Translations under genes and position numbers: made by a program
Notes under the pieces: generated by a model
What the model was told of the DNA's origin: nothing
The model's input: the letters and a program-made list of their open reading frames with translations, nothing else
Database searches by the model: none
NCBI GenBank assembly: GCA_024331045.1
Contig: JANDJC010000012.1
Span: forward strand, 1 to 63,549
Direction: 5' to 3'
Source: Nitrospira sp.
GTDB taxonomy: Bacteria; Nitrospirota; Nitrospiria; Nitrospirales; Nitrospiraceae
DNA: 63,549 bases
Shown here: positions 38,346-47,315 of the stretch, one piece after another
Layout of the letters: every line of letters starts with the position of its first letter
How positions within the stretch are numbered: position 1 is the first letter of the stretch

Positions 38346-38867
38346 GTGAGAGCGAGGCTGGCTGCTGTTCTCTGCTGTGCTGTCATTGGTAGCCTGATTC
38401 CTTCAGGGGTCTCTGCCACACATGAGGCGGATCACCGTTTTACCGTTGAGGGGTACGTGTGTGGGCCTGACGGGAAGGGAGTGAGCGGTATAGACGTGCT
38501 CGTCAAGGATACGAAGGTTTCGTACGGTCAGGTTGTCAAGACAGATCGCGAGGGATACTACAGGGCAACGTTTCATCTCCATAACGAAAATCTCGGTGAC
38601 CCTCTTCTAGTCGAGGTAGGAGGGCAACGGCAGGATCATCGGGTACAGTTTGATCCAAAAGATCTGGAATCAGAACGGATCATCCGGGTCAATTTTGGAA
38701 CCGGTTGCGAGGCGAGAGGTTCTCTTCCATGGCTCTGGATAGGATTGGGGGGCGTGGTGGTGGGAACGGGAGCCATGCTGGGGATGAAGGCAATCCGCTC
38801 GCGCCAGCGGGTGGAGCGGACGAAGGGGAAATCACCGGGGAAACGAAAACCATCAGCAATCCATTGA
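38346..38867 (+). CDS. Exported protein with carboxypeptidase-regulatory-like domain
   Basis: A 173-residue protein. It has a signal peptide (LAAVLCCAVIGSLIPSGVSA), one beta-sandwich domain of the carboxypeptidase regulatory-like type (FTVEGYVCGPDGKGVSGIDVLVKDTKV, then TDREGYYRATFHL), and a C-terminal membrane helix (LWIGLGGVVVGTGAMLGM) followed by a basic tail, so it is probably anchored with the domain outside. GTG 38346 gives the cleanest signal peptide; ATG 38319 would add nine residues. It precedes the respiratory locus by about 200 bases on the same strand, but nothing links it to respiration directly. Confidence 0.7.
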   Translation: MRARLAAVLCCAVIGSLIPSGVSATHEADHRFTVEGYVCGPDGKGVSGIDVLVKDTKVSYGQVVKTDREGYYRATFHLHNENLGDPLLVEVGGQRQDHRVQFDPKDLESERIIRVNFGTGCEARGSLPWLWIGLGGVVVGTGAMLGMKAIRSRQRVERTKGKSPGKRKPSAIH

Positions 38868-39069
38868 TGACAGTCCGTGGGGGCCATCCCGATCTCACGT
38901 GTCGGTCAGTGTGAGTTCGAGGTTTCGTGCGCGGAATACGGTGTGCGGTTACAATGGTGAACGCTTTTACAAGGATGTTTGCATCCAGGTAGAAGCGTTT
39001 TTTTATTGTTGCTTCCCCTTGGCTGGTGTTTCTCGCGGGGGAATCATCTCGCGGGGGAATCATGAAGAC

Positions 39070-39597
39070 ATGAAGGTGGCGGCGGGTATCATGCGTGGGT
39101 GGGCGTGGGCAGTCTTGGTCGTGAGTGGTCATATAGGGCTAGTGGCTTGTAGTGGGGGAGAGCAGGAAGAGGGGCCGATTGTGCCTCCCCCTCCTCCTCC
39201 CGCTGAATATGCCGACAAACATATGCCTGCTGAATGGTGGAGTGATCAAGCCAAGCTAGAGGAGGGGCGAAAACTGTACATGGGGGAAGCGAACCCCGAT
39301 GTCAATTGCGCGAGCTGTCACGGCAAGGATGGAAAGCCAGTTAAAGCGGGGGCTCGCGATTTTCGTAATGTCGAGCGGATGAAGCTTTCCTCTGATTCGG
39401 TCTGGTTTTGGCGTATCGCTGAAGGGGTTCCCAACACCAAGATGAAGGGCTGGAAGAGCAAGCTCTCCGAGGATGACATCTGGAAGCTCGTGCTGTACGA
39501 GCGGAGTTTTGCCTTGCCGGGCAAGGCATGGAGCGAGGAGAAGAAGCAGTGGGTTGAGAGCGGAAGTGTTGCGGCTGCTCGGACCGGTGAATCGTGA
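39070..39597 (+). CDS. Lipoprotein cytochrome c, mono-haem
   Basis: A 175-residue c-type cytochrome. The signal ends in a lipobox (IGLVACSGG), followed by a Pro-rich linker (PPPPPPAEY). One haem site CASCHGKDG is followed by a Met-containing segment (MKGWKSKLSEDD) that could supply the sixth ligand, giving a class I-like fold. ATG 39070 follows weakly matching AAGACATG context; an in-frame extension to 38899 is not convincing. The next gene starts in its stop codon (GTGA), so it opens the 11-gene respiratory run. It is probably the outermost electron carrier, held on a membrane outer leaflet. Confidence 0.9.
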   Translation: MKVAAGIMRGWAWAVLVVSGHIGLVACSGGEQEEGPIVPPPPPPAEYADKHMPAEWWSDQAKLEEGRKLYMGEANPDVNCASCHGKDGKPVKAGARDFRNVERMKLSSDSVWFWRIAEGVPNTKMKGWKSKLSEDDIWKLVLYERSFALPGKAWSEEKKQWVESGSVAAARTGES

Positions 39598-41357
39598 GTG
39601 CGATGATGGGCAAAGGATCATCTTGCGCAATGGGGCGTCACGCTATGGATATTGTACTTCGTCACGTTGCCGTGTTGGTCGTCTTTCTCGGGTTGGCTGT
39701 GCCAGGCATCTCTGACGCCTACGCGCAAATGCCGGGAACTGCGGCGGTCGAATTTCCGTACACGGGGAATCGAACGGCGGTCTGGATTGTGGCGCAACTG
39801 CATACGCTGCTTGGGGCGTTCATTCTTGGCGCTCCCATGTTCATTGTGATGGCGGAGTGGCTCGGATACCGCAAGCAAGATCCTCGCTATGATCGGATGG
39901 CCCGTGAGCTGACGAAAATCTCCGTTGTTCTCTTCAGTATGACGGCGTTAACGGGCGGCCTGTTTATTTTTGTGCTTCTAGCTGCCTACCCTCAGTTTAC
40001 GACGTGGTTTATTAACCAGTTTTACCTCGTGTTTGCGGTGATTTATCCGTCGTTATTCATTGTGGGAACTGTCGTACTCTACGCTTATTTTTATACCTGG
40101 GATGCCTGGAAGGGAGAGAAGAAGGGGCGCCACATCGTCTTGGGAGTGCTTCTCAACCTGCTCTGCTTGGTCACCATGTTTGTGATCAATGGTCCCACGT
40201 CCTTCATGAATACGCCTGTAAAAGGCGAAGGGGTCTCTCCGATGGAGGCGTTGGCCGCGGCGACTTTGTGGGACAAAATTGCGAACACGAGTTGGATGCC
40301 GCTCAACCTCCATCGGATCGATGGTAACGTGGCGTTTGGCGGGTTTGTGGCAGGCTTGATTGCCGCCTACATGTACATGGGGGCCCAGAGCCGAGAAGAG
40401 CGAGCCTATTATGATTGGATGGGGTTCTTAGGGAACCTGATCGCCGTCGGCGCGATGCTGCTACAACCCTTTACTGGCCTCTTGCTCGCCTATGAGATGT
40501 GCGATTACGATTTTTCGTTCTGTCCTTACATGATGGCGGATCAACTCTCGATGTTTTTTGAGATGCAAGGGGCCATCGTGGGGGTGATGTTTCTAGGGTG
40601 TAACTATTACGCATGGCTCAGTCTCAGGCGCATTGAAGGCATAGAGCAGGTGAGAATGACCGTGTTGGCTCCGGTCATGATGGTTCTCTCTCCCGTCGTG
40701 ATGGTGGTTGTCTTTACGGAGTATTGGATTCCCGACCCGCTGTCGCTCGCTTTTTTGATCCCGTTCGTGCTGAGTCCGTTCATTCTTGGTCGATTTATCC
40801 CGGTCACGGTCTCGATTCAAACTGTAATGAAAATCGGGTTTTTAATGGTTGTGGTGAGCGACGCGCTGTGGGTGATTCCAAACGGCTTTGCCGCGACGGG
40901 AGCTAAAATGGCCGAAGACGTTCAGCTTCCGGAAGCGTGGGAGGTGCTCGGCAAGATGCCGACCAAGCTCGGTGCCATTTTCTCATTGGTGTTTGTGACG
41001 GTCATGAATTACGTCGTCTACGGGCGGGCGATTCGACAGGGAACGATTGCATGGGGCAAGATCGACGGTGTCTCTCAGTTCGTTCTCGTGTTTCTTGCGT
41101 TTACGTCGATCTGGGCGATGGGATTAATGGGAGCGGTTCGGTCTCTGCTGCGCAAGTTCTTCCATGCCTACAACTTGGTGCCGGATTTCACCGGGGAATC
41201 CTTCACACCGACGTTGTCTTATTCAGCGTGGCTCATTACGGGGATTACGGTGTTCTTTTTCTTGGTGGTGAGCGTGGCGGTTTTTCTTGCCCTTCGGTCC
41301 GTTGATGTGAAGGAGCGCGAGCTGGAAGGGGTCCCTGTTCCTGCCGGCAGTAAGTAA
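39594..41357 (+). CDS. Cytochrome bd-like oxidase subunit, paralogue A
   Basis: A 587-residue integral membrane protein of the CydA-like bd oxidase superfamily, with about 13 membrane spans. A signal-like N-terminus (VAVLVVFLGLAVPGISDAYA) precedes VWIVAQLHTLLGAFILG, where His70 aligns with the haem b595 ligand. His240 in SWMPLNLHRIDGNV aligns with the haem b558 ligand. The position of the proton-channel Glu (E. coli Glu107) is Gly158 here, and Glu99 is Ile. No CydB gene is present. Such CydB-less proteins are described in Nitrospirota as bd-like, cytochrome c-linked or OR-N-type oxidases. The start may be GTG 39594, or ATG 39645. The loss of the channel Glu could mean an electron-transfer or regulatory rather than catalytic role. 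Confidence 0.88.
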   Translation: MSAMMGKGSSCAMGRHAMDIVLRHVAVLVVFLGLAVPGISDAYAQMPGTAAVEFPYTGNRTAVWIVAQLHTLLGAFILGAPMFIVMAEWLGYRKQDPRYDRMARELTKISVVLFSMTALTGGLFIFVLLAAYPQFTTWFINQFYLVFAVIYPSLFIVGTVVLYAYFYTWDAWKGEKKGRHIVLGVLLNLLCLVTMFVINGPTSFMNTPVKGEGVSPMEALAAATLWDKIANTSWMPLNLHRIDGNVAFGGFVAGLIAAYMYMGAQSREERAYYDWMGFLGNLIAVGAMLLQPFTGLLLAYEMCDYDFSFCPYMMADQLSMFFEMQGAIVGVMFLGCNYYAWLSLRRIEGIEQVRMTVLAPVMMVLSPVVMVVVFTEYWIPDPLSLAFLIPFVLSPFILGRFIPVTVSIQTVMKIGFLMVVVSDALWVIPNGFAATGAKMAEDVQLPEAWEVLGKMPTKLGAIFSLVFVTVMNYVVYGRAIRQGTIAWGKIDGVSQFVLVFLAFTSIWAMGLMGAVRSLLRKFFHAYNLVPDFTGESFTPTLSYSAWLITGITVFFFLVVSVAVFLALRSVDVKERELEGVPVPAGSK

Positions 41358-41445
41358 TCATCGATCCAACGGTGGTTCCAGCGGCCGAATGATGAAGCCG
41401 GCCGCGGGTGAAGCTGAGGGAGTGCGCAGTCAGAGGAGCGCAGGT

Positions 41446-42255
41446 ATGAGAAAGACGATGAGTAAAATCGTGGTCGGTTTGGCGGTGGCCGCCAGTCTCT
41501 GGTTTGGGGCGATGGCACTGGACTTTCCTCCAGTGTTTCAAGGGCTGTTTGTCGGGTTTGCTCTTGTGGGCTTGGCCACGTTTCTCCTGTTGGATGTTCC
41601 GCACACGAATGGTCCCACTGGTTGGTCGGCAACCGTCTCGATCGTCGCGTTTTATCTCGTGCTGGGCCTGGGTTATGGCGCAACGGCATCGCTGTGGCCG
41701 CAATTTGACCCGGAAGATGAGCGGGAGAAAATCGCCAAGATTTTGGAGGGGAAGGAAAATCCGCTCGATCCCTGGAATGCAGAGGAAATCACCAAGCGCA
41801 TTCAGGAACTGGATGAAAAGGCCAAGATGTTGGCCGAGCGGCTCCAGTCCCTGGGTGGAGAACAAGTCGCGGTCGTAGCCCCCAAAGTTGCCGTTCAAAC
41901 GACGGCTATCTCCACGGCTAGCACTGACTCAGGAGACATTATGAAGTTAGGTGAAGAGCAGTGGCAGCTCCAGGAGTGTTACAACTGCCATAAATTAAGG
42001 GGCGAAGGTGGCAAAAAGCGGGGACCCGAGCTGGACAATATTGGATCGTATCTGACGGTGGAAGAGATTAAGCAGAAGATCATCGACCCCAAGAGTTTTA
42101 TGGCGGAGGGGTTCGAAAAGGAATGGGAAAAGGGGCGTATGCCGGACAAGTTTAAGGATGTCATGAGCGATGCGGAAATCACCGCGCTGGCGACGTGGCT
42201 CCATACCTTCCAGAATGCGGCCGTTGCGACGCCGAAGCCGATTAAGAAAAAGTGA
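41446..42255 (+). CDS. Membrane-anchored mono-haem cytochrome c
   Basis: A 269-residue protein with three N-terminal membrane segments (IVVGLAVAASLWFGAMAL, FVGFALVGLATFLLL, TVSIVAFYLVLGLGYGA), a charged coiled-coil region (about residues 100-140) and one C-terminal cytochrome c domain with haem site CYNCHKLRGEGG and downstream MPDKFKDVMSD for the Met ligand. ATG 41446 was chosen for its GAGGAG at 41433-41438. It lies 88 bases after bd-like A, and the Rieske gene starts in its stop codon. The arrangement suggests it is a subunit of the same complex that brings electrons to the oxidase. Confidence 0.9.
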   Translation: MRKTMSKIVVGLAVAASLWFGAMALDFPPVFQGLFVGFALVGLATFLLLDVPHTNGPTGWSATVSIVAFYLVLGLGYGATASLWPQFDPEDEREKIAKILEGKENPLDPWNAEEITKRIQELDEKAKMLAERLQSLGGEQVAVVAPKVAVQTTAISTASTDSGDIMKLGEEQWQLQECYNCHKLRGEGGKKRGPELDNIGSYLTVEEIKQKIIDPKSFMAEGFEKEWEKGRMPDKFKDVMSDAEITALATWLHTFQNAAVATPKPIKKK

Positions 42256-43190
42256 TGGGGCAACCAAAGTTAAAATCTCTAGTTCGCTGTAAGGATCGAG
42301 ATGTCGGAGAGGTGACGAAAGTCATCGTGGATCCGCTGTCCCATGATGTGAGTCACATCGTGGTGAAGCTCGATGACGGAACCGAGCGGCAGGTCGGGAT
42401 GGAGTGTGTACGGACCGTCTTGGACGCGGTGGTAGAGCTGGATGCTCTTTCATCCGACATCGCGGCGCTTCCCCCCTTTGTCCGTGCTGACTATGTCACG
42501 ACGCGAGAGGTTGAGATTTCCCATCTCGAAGACCATCTTGACGTCATTCCGGGCGAAGTCCTGGTTCCACTGCCCGCGCTTGAGAAGGACATCAAGCGCC
42601 GCACCTTCTTCATGAACTTCACTCATGCCATCGGCATCCTGATCGGGTTACCGATGGTGTATCCGGTGCTGCGGTACCTGATGAAACCAATGTACGCGCC
42701 GTTTGATAATGAGTGGCTGAAGGTTGGAAACGTCGGCAAGATTAAGGAAGAGGACGTCGGTGTTCAGTTCCAGTACAAGAAGAAGGTCAAGGAAGCTTAT
42801 ATGCCGGAGTCCGAGATCGAGAAAACCGTGTGGATTTTAAAGGCGACTCCGTCGGTGCTCGAACAGGTTTATCAAGGGAAGGATCAGGAATTTCGCGATC
42901 CCTCGGGGCGACTGATCTGGACGAACAAGAAGGATGTCCCTTACGTGGCATTTTCCGGCAAATGTCCTCACCTGGGGTGTGCGTATAAGTGGCGACAACA
43001 CAAAACGCTGGGGCAGGTCTTTCTGTGTCCGTGCCATCTGAGTATCTATGATGCCGCTGGCAAAGTGCTCGATGGCCCCGCTCCCAGACGGCTCGATGCC
43101 TTGCCGATTCGAGTGGCGGCCAATGGTGATGTGGAAATCATCGATATGGAGTTTAAGGCGGGAATCAAATCTCAAGTTCGGATTATGTAA
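42255..43190 (+). CDS. Rieske iron-sulphur protein with N-terminal PRC-barrel
   Basis: A 311-residue fusion. Residues about 3-95 look like a PRC-barrel (VRCKDRDVGEVTKVIVDP, HIVVKLDDGTERQVG). A membrane segment follows (FFMNFTHAIGILIGLPMVYPVL), then a Rieske domain with both cluster motifs, CPHLGCAYKW and CPCHLSIYD. These supply the two Cys and two His ligands of a [2Fe-2S] centre. The start ATG 42255 overlaps the previous stop by one base (a GTG at 42252 is possible). The cytochrome b gene begins directly after its stop. PRC-barrels in other proteins are protein-interaction modules, so here it may dock the Rieske subunit inside the assembly on the cytoplasmic face. Confidence 0.9.
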   Translation: MGQPKLKSLVRCKDRDVGEVTKVIVDPLSHDVSHIVVKLDDGTERQVGMECVRTVLDAVVELDALSSDIAALPPFVRADYVTTREVEISHLEDHLDVIPGEVLVPLPALEKDIKRRTFFMNFTHAIGILIGLPMVYPVLRYLMKPMYAPFDNEWLKVGNVGKIKEEDVGVQFQYKKKVKEAYMPESEIEKTVWILKATPSVLEQVYQGKDQEFRDPSGRLIWTNKKDVPYVAFSGKCPHLGCAYKWRQHKTLGQVFLCPCHLSIYDAAGKVLDGPAPRRLDALPIRVAANGDVEIIDMEFKAGIKSQVRIM

Positions 43191-44303
43191 ATGCGACAGC
43201 CGTCCGTCTCCAACGTTCCTTCGACCACCGTCGAAAAACTCGTCGCGTTTCTCGATCAGCGCGTCGGCTTGAAGGAGATTCAAGCCAAGATGCTCAATGA
43301 GCCGATTCCGGGAGGCTCTCGGTGGGCCTATGTGTTCGGCTCTATTTTGCTGTTTCTGTTCGTCATGCAGGCAGTCACGGGCGTCTTGCTCATGTTTTAT
43401 TACGTCCCCACGGCGGACCATGCCTATGCCAGCACCCAATACATCATTCACGAGGTGGATTACGGGTGGTTTCTGCTGGGGTATCACTTTTGGGGATCGA
43501 GCGCCATGGCCGTCTGTGTTGTCGCACACATGTCACAAGTATTTCTCTGGGGCGCCTATAAGCCACCACGCGAGCTGTTGTGGATCGTGGGGTTGGCCCT
43601 GTTTGGTATCGTGATTGGATTCGGCTTTACTGGCTACTTGCTCCCATGGGATCAACGAGCCTATTGGGCCACGACGGTGGGGGTCGAGATTCTGGACAAG
43701 ACGCCCATTCTTGGCGACTTTCTCGCTCGGTTCCTGAAAGGGGGACCGACTCCTGGCCAATTGACGTTGAGCCGGTTTTTTGTCATCCACGTCATGATTT
43801 TGCCGGCCGCGCTCATGGCGCTTGCAGGCCTGCACCTCTATCTGTTCCGAGTCGCCGCCCCGGCCGGTCCGTTTCGGGGTACTCCTGAAGAGATCAAGGC
43901 AAAAACTGACTATTTTTTCCCCCGCCAGGTCTGGAAAGACATCGTTGGGATGGCCGTCGTGTTCCTCACGATTTGCGGTTTGGCATTTTGGGAACCAGTC
44001 GTCTTATTAGAAGAAGCGACACCGGATCCGGGCGAGTACCATCCGGAACCGGAATGGTATTTTCTGTTCTATTTCCAGATGCTCCGGCTCAAGATGTTCT
44101 CCGGAGAGGTGGGGCAATTTATGGGGGCGGTGGCCTTGCCGGTACTGTTTATGGGGTTGTTGGTAGCCCTGCCTTTTTTTGATCGAGATCCGGAGCGCAA
44201 CATCTTTAAACGTCCCATAGCGCTCATCAGTTGGATTTTTATAATGGCGATCATGGCGATCTTCACGGTTTCCGCCGTGATCAATCGAGAATTTCTGGAA
44301 TAA
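43191..44303 (+). CDS. Cytochrome b, b6-type haem spacing
   Basis: The 370-residue cytochrome b of a quinol oxidising complex. Haem ligand pairs are in GYHFWGSSAMAVCVVAHM and IHVMILPAALMALAGLHLY. The second pair has 14 residues between the His, the b6f spacing rather than the 13 of bc1. The quinol-oxidation motif is PEWYFLFYFQ, so both N- and C-terminal functional parts are on one chain, although it is short of the usual 400 or more residues. Other landmarks are GFTGYLLPWDQRAYW and PTPGQLTLSRFFVIH. ATG 43191 starts directly after the Rieske stop. With Rieske it forms the core of a Q-cycle complex; a cytochrome c1 is not obvious and may be replaced by the small c cytochromes. Confidence 0.95.
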   Translation: MRQPSVSNVPSTTVEKLVAFLDQRVGLKEIQAKMLNEPIPGGSRWAYVFGSILLFLFVMQAVTGVLLMFYYVPTADHAYASTQYIIHEVDYGWFLLGYHFWGSSAMAVCVVAHMSQVFLWGAYKPPRELLWIVGLALFGIVIGFGFTGYLLPWDQRAYWATTVGVEILDKTPILGDFLARFLKGGPTPGQLTLSRFFVIHVMILPAALMALAGLHLYLFRVAAPAGPFRGTPEEIKAKTDYFFPRQVWKDIVGMAVVFLTICGLAFWEPVVLLEEATPDPGEYHPEPEWYFLFYFQMLRLKMFSGEVGQFMGAVALPVLFMGLLVALPFFDRDPERNIFKRPIALISWIFIMAIMAIFTVSAVINREFLE

Positions 44304-44340
44304 GGATTGTTGGGAGGAGCGGCGAGCCAGCGCCGGCATC

Positions 44341-45336
44341 ATGCCCATGGCCAGCGAGCGAGATACCTTGTCTCCAACCCAGATCGGAATCAGTGTCTTA
44401 TGGTCGGTTTGTTGGACGGGACTTCCCATTAAGCTGCCCTTAGCCGTCCTTTTTCTGGCCATGGGGCTAATGCACTTGGAAGCTCGGCTTGGTCTGGCGT
44501 TTTTGATGCTGCTGGCCAGTCCCGTGACGGTCTTTGGTGTGCCAATCGTGATGCTGACGTTGGATGGAAACTTTGGAGAGGGAATAGGACTGCCGCTCCT
44601 GTTGATTCTCTCTATTCCGATTGATATTTGGGCGTTTGGCGTCGTCGGCTCGACGTTTTTTCTGGAACACTTACGAAAAGAACCGCTGCCTCGTTTAGGG
44701 CTGACGCTGTGGTGGAAATCCGCCGTGGTGGGAACATTTTTTCTGCCCATTCTTTGGATGGTGGTCGGGACAGTCACGGAGACGGCCATGTCCACGTCCC
44801 ATTCACTGGCCCAAATGGAGACGTTGCGGCATTTGTTCGATACCGGTCTTCCCGTAGCCGAACGGATTGGGTTGGAGGTCACCATCTGGGGAACCGTGTC
44901 CTTCGGGTTACTGCTGATTCTACTGACTATCGGGGTATCCACCATTGGACGCATTATTCGGGATATCGCCGCTACGGCGGCACCGGCATCGGGTACGTAT
45001 CAGGCGCTCATTACCCGGTGGGATCTGATGCGCGTCCCTCGAGATCAAGGGCTTTTCGTGACGACCGTCGTGGGAACAGGAGTGGTACTCTGTGTCCTGT
45101 TTTGGGTGTTTATGCCGGTCACGACGCCGCATCCGCATGAGTGTTGTCTCAAGCCAGAGGTCAAAGCGCCGGCGCCCTTTAAGCCAATGGAGACGTTGGC
45201 ACGCAGCGAACAACAGATTAATCAGCTTCTCGCTCAGGTGGAGGCCTTGGAAGAACAAAAGGCAGCGTCAACGACACAGACGAAAGGCGGAGCGAAGGCC
45301 GAGAGTCAAAAGGCAAGCGAGAGTGCCGCGCCGTGA
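44341..45336 (+). CDS. Multi-spanning subunit of unknown function
   Basis: A 331-residue membrane protein with about seven spans and a C-terminal soluble tail. The tail begins with a short His/Cys cluster (TTPHPHECCLKPEV) followed by a coiled-coil region (EQQINQLLAQVEALEEQKA). The cluster could bind metal or a haem, but it lacks the CXXCH pattern. It starts 38 bases after cytochrome b and ends 40 bases before bd-like B, so it is certainly in the same transcript. I recognise no family; position suggests a scaffold or anchoring subunit linking the bc part and the oxidase part. Confidence 0.8.
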   Translation: MPMASERDTLSPTQIGISVLWSVCWTGLPIKLPLAVLFLAMGLMHLEARLGLAFLMLLASPVTVFGVPIVMLTLDGNFGEGIGLPLLLILSIPIDIWAFGVVGSTFFLEHLRKEPLPRLGLTLWWKSAVVGTFFLPILWMVVGTVTETAMSTSHSLAQMETLRHLFDTGLPVAERIGLEVTIWGTVSFGLLLILLTIGVSTIGRIIRDIAATAAPASGTYQALITRWDLMRVPRDQGLFVTTVVGTGVVLCVLFWVFMPVTTPHPHECCLKPEVKAPAPFKPMETLARSEQQINQLLAQVEALEEQKAASTTQTKGGAKAESQKASESAAP

Positions 45337-45375
45337 TCCACCTTTGTGCAACCGGAACCTGGAGGGTGAAAAGGG

Positions 45376-47232
45376 GTGAGTATCATGCATGGTGAGGATG
45401 GTCTCAAGGAGCGAACATCCTATGGTGCGGGTCGTCATGGGGCATGGCTGGTGAGCCTGTTGGTGGCCACAGGGTGTATGGTTCTGCCCGCAATCGGCCT
45501 CGCTGCGGAAAGCACAGCGGCCGGGCCGACCGAGTATCGGGATATTCCCTATATTGGCAGCAGAAATCTGATCTGGATTGTCGCGCAACTGCACCTGCTG
45601 CTTGCCGGCTTCGTTCTGGGAGTGCCAATCTTTGCGTGGCTCTGCGAGATCATCGCGTGGAAAAGCGGGGAGCAGCGTTACGACAAGCTGGCGAAAGAAT
45701 TTACGAAATTGCTCACGTCTTCCTATGCCACGACAGCTCTCTTTGGCGGCATTTTGCTGTTTCTTCTGATCGTCTTTTATCCAAAGTTGATGAACTATTT
45801 GACCGATATCTTCTTCCCATCCTTCCTTTTGTACTGCCTGCTGTTCTTGTTTGAAACGGCCACGCTCTATCTCTATTGGTATGGGTGGGATGCAATGCAG
45901 GAAGGCGGCAAAAAGACCCTCCACATCTTTCTTGGTTTCCTCCTCAACTTTTTTGCCATCTTCATCATGATCGTGCCCAATGCCTGGGCGACGTTCCAAT
46001 CTAGCCCGGTCGTGATCTCTGAAGGGACGGCTATTGAACGGGCATGGGCGGCGACGTGGAATCCGACCTGGTGGCCGATCAATATTCATCGGCTCATCGC
46101 CAATGTCGTGCTCGGCGGTTACATCTGCGGTGCCTATGCTGGTGTGCGGTACTTGGCGGCCAAAACGGCGGCCGACCGTGAGCACTATGATTGGATGGGA
46201 TATGTCGGCAATTTTATCGGGGTGTTCGGTCTCCTGGCTCTCCCCTTTGCTGGGTATTGGCTGATGCGAGAGATTTACCAGTACAACCAACAAATGGGTA
46301 TCACCCTCATGGGAGGCTTCCTTTCGTGGCTCTTCATTATCCAAGCGATGCTGATCGGGGTCCTCTTTCTCGGCTCGAATTACTATTTCTGGCTGGGGAT
46401 CACCTATCGAATTCCTGGCTCGGAGAGTCAATATCGCAAACCGATCCTCTGGATGTTGATCAGTCTTTTGTTGTGCCTGGCTGTCTGGATGACGCCCCAT
46501 TCGCTTGTTGCCAGCATTGAAGAGGCGCAAAAGATGGGCGGGGCCCACCATCCCCTCCTCGGCGTGCTGGGCGTGATGTCTGCCAAAATGACGGTCTCCA
46601 ACCTCATGATTCTCATCACGTTTATGAGTTTTGTCATGTACTGGCGAGCGGGCAAACAGGATACAGCGCCGTGGGCCCGCTTAGCTAAAGCGGTCATGGG
46701 AGCGATTTTGGCCTTGGCCAGCATCGCCGTGATCATTTTGGGGGTATGGGGGTATTTTGTGCCCGCGATTGTCCGCATCAACTACTTTTCGACGTCCCAA
46801 GTGGCGATCGTCATCTTTGTGATTCTGACCATCACGCCCCTTACGGCATTGCTACTCAAGAGCGCCAAGACCACCACGGAAATGGTATGGGGTCGGATGC
46901 CGCCACGGGCCGGCTATGCGTTGGTTCTCAATGCTGTCATGGTTATTTTGTTGATGGCGCTAATGGGGTATGCACGGTCATCGTCCCGTGTCCACTGGCA
47001 CGTCTATGGGGTGATGCGAGACACCTCGCCCTATGCATATTCTCCCGCCCTTGGCAGCGCCTCGCTGATCATGGTGTTCTGCACATTTTTCTTTTGTCTG
47101 CTCGTGGCGTTTATTTTCTGGGTGGCGACGATGGGTGACAAGGCCAAAGGTGCTCAGGGGGCCGTCAAGCGCGACTTGCCCCACGGCATTCCGGCCATGG
47201 CTGGCGGTGCGCCGGAGCGCAGAGAGGCATGA
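45376..47232 (+). CDS. Cytochrome bd-like oxidase subunit, paralogue B
   Basis: A 618-residue paralogue of the bd-like protein at 39594. His73 in IWIVAQLHLLLAGFVLG and His238 in WWPINIHRLIANVV are the expected haem ligands. In contrast to paralogue A it keeps the Glu corresponding to E. coli Glu107: Glu160 in FLFETATLYLYWYGWD. Glu99 is Leu, so the classic Glu pair is half kept. Thirteen or so spans are visible, and no CydB is next to it. The start is GTG 45376, behind GGAGG and GGGTGAAAAGGGG. The retained Glu makes B the better candidate for actual oxygen reduction, and A an accessory partner. That division is inference from one residue and position. Confidence 0.9.
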   Translation: MSIMHGEDGLKERTSYGAGRHGAWLVSLLVATGCMVLPAIGLAAESTAAGPTEYRDIPYIGSRNLIWIVAQLHLLLAGFVLGVPIFAWLCEIIAWKSGEQRYDKLAKEFTKLLTSSYATTALFGGILLFLLIVFYPKLMNYLTDIFFPSFLLYCLLFLFETATLYLYWYGWDAMQEGGKKTLHIFLGFLLNFFAIFIMIVPNAWATFQSSPVVISEGTAIERAWAATWNPTWWPINIHRLIANVVLGGYICGAYAGVRYLAAKTAADREHYDWMGYVGNFIGVFGLLALPFAGYWLMREIYQYNQQMGITLMGGFLSWLFIIQAMLIGVLFLGSNYYFWLGITYRIPGSESQYRKPILWMLISLLLCLAVWMTPHSLVASIEEAQKMGGAHHPLLGVLGVMSAKMTVSNLMILITFMSFVMYWRAGKQDTAPWARLAKAVMGAILALASIAVIILGVWGYFVPAIVRINYFSTSQVAIVIFVILTITPLTALLLKSAKTTTEMVWGRMPPRAGYALVLNAVMVILLMALMGYARSSSRVHWHVYGVMRDTSPYAYSPALGSASLIMVFCTFFFCLLVAFIFWVATMGDKAKGAQGAVKRDLPHGIPAMAGGAPERREA

Positions 47233-47315
47233 GAAAGGCCCGGCCCGCGAGAGTGAAAAGATCGTAGAACTTATGGAAGCGGCTCGTTTGCGCCGATCGG
47301 TAGAGAAAGGTTGTT

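Noticed and set aside
45268..46551. 427-codon open frame on the minus strand
   Set aside because: Shadow of the bd-like oxidase gene; the product is an unnatural His/Arg/Pro-rich sequence.
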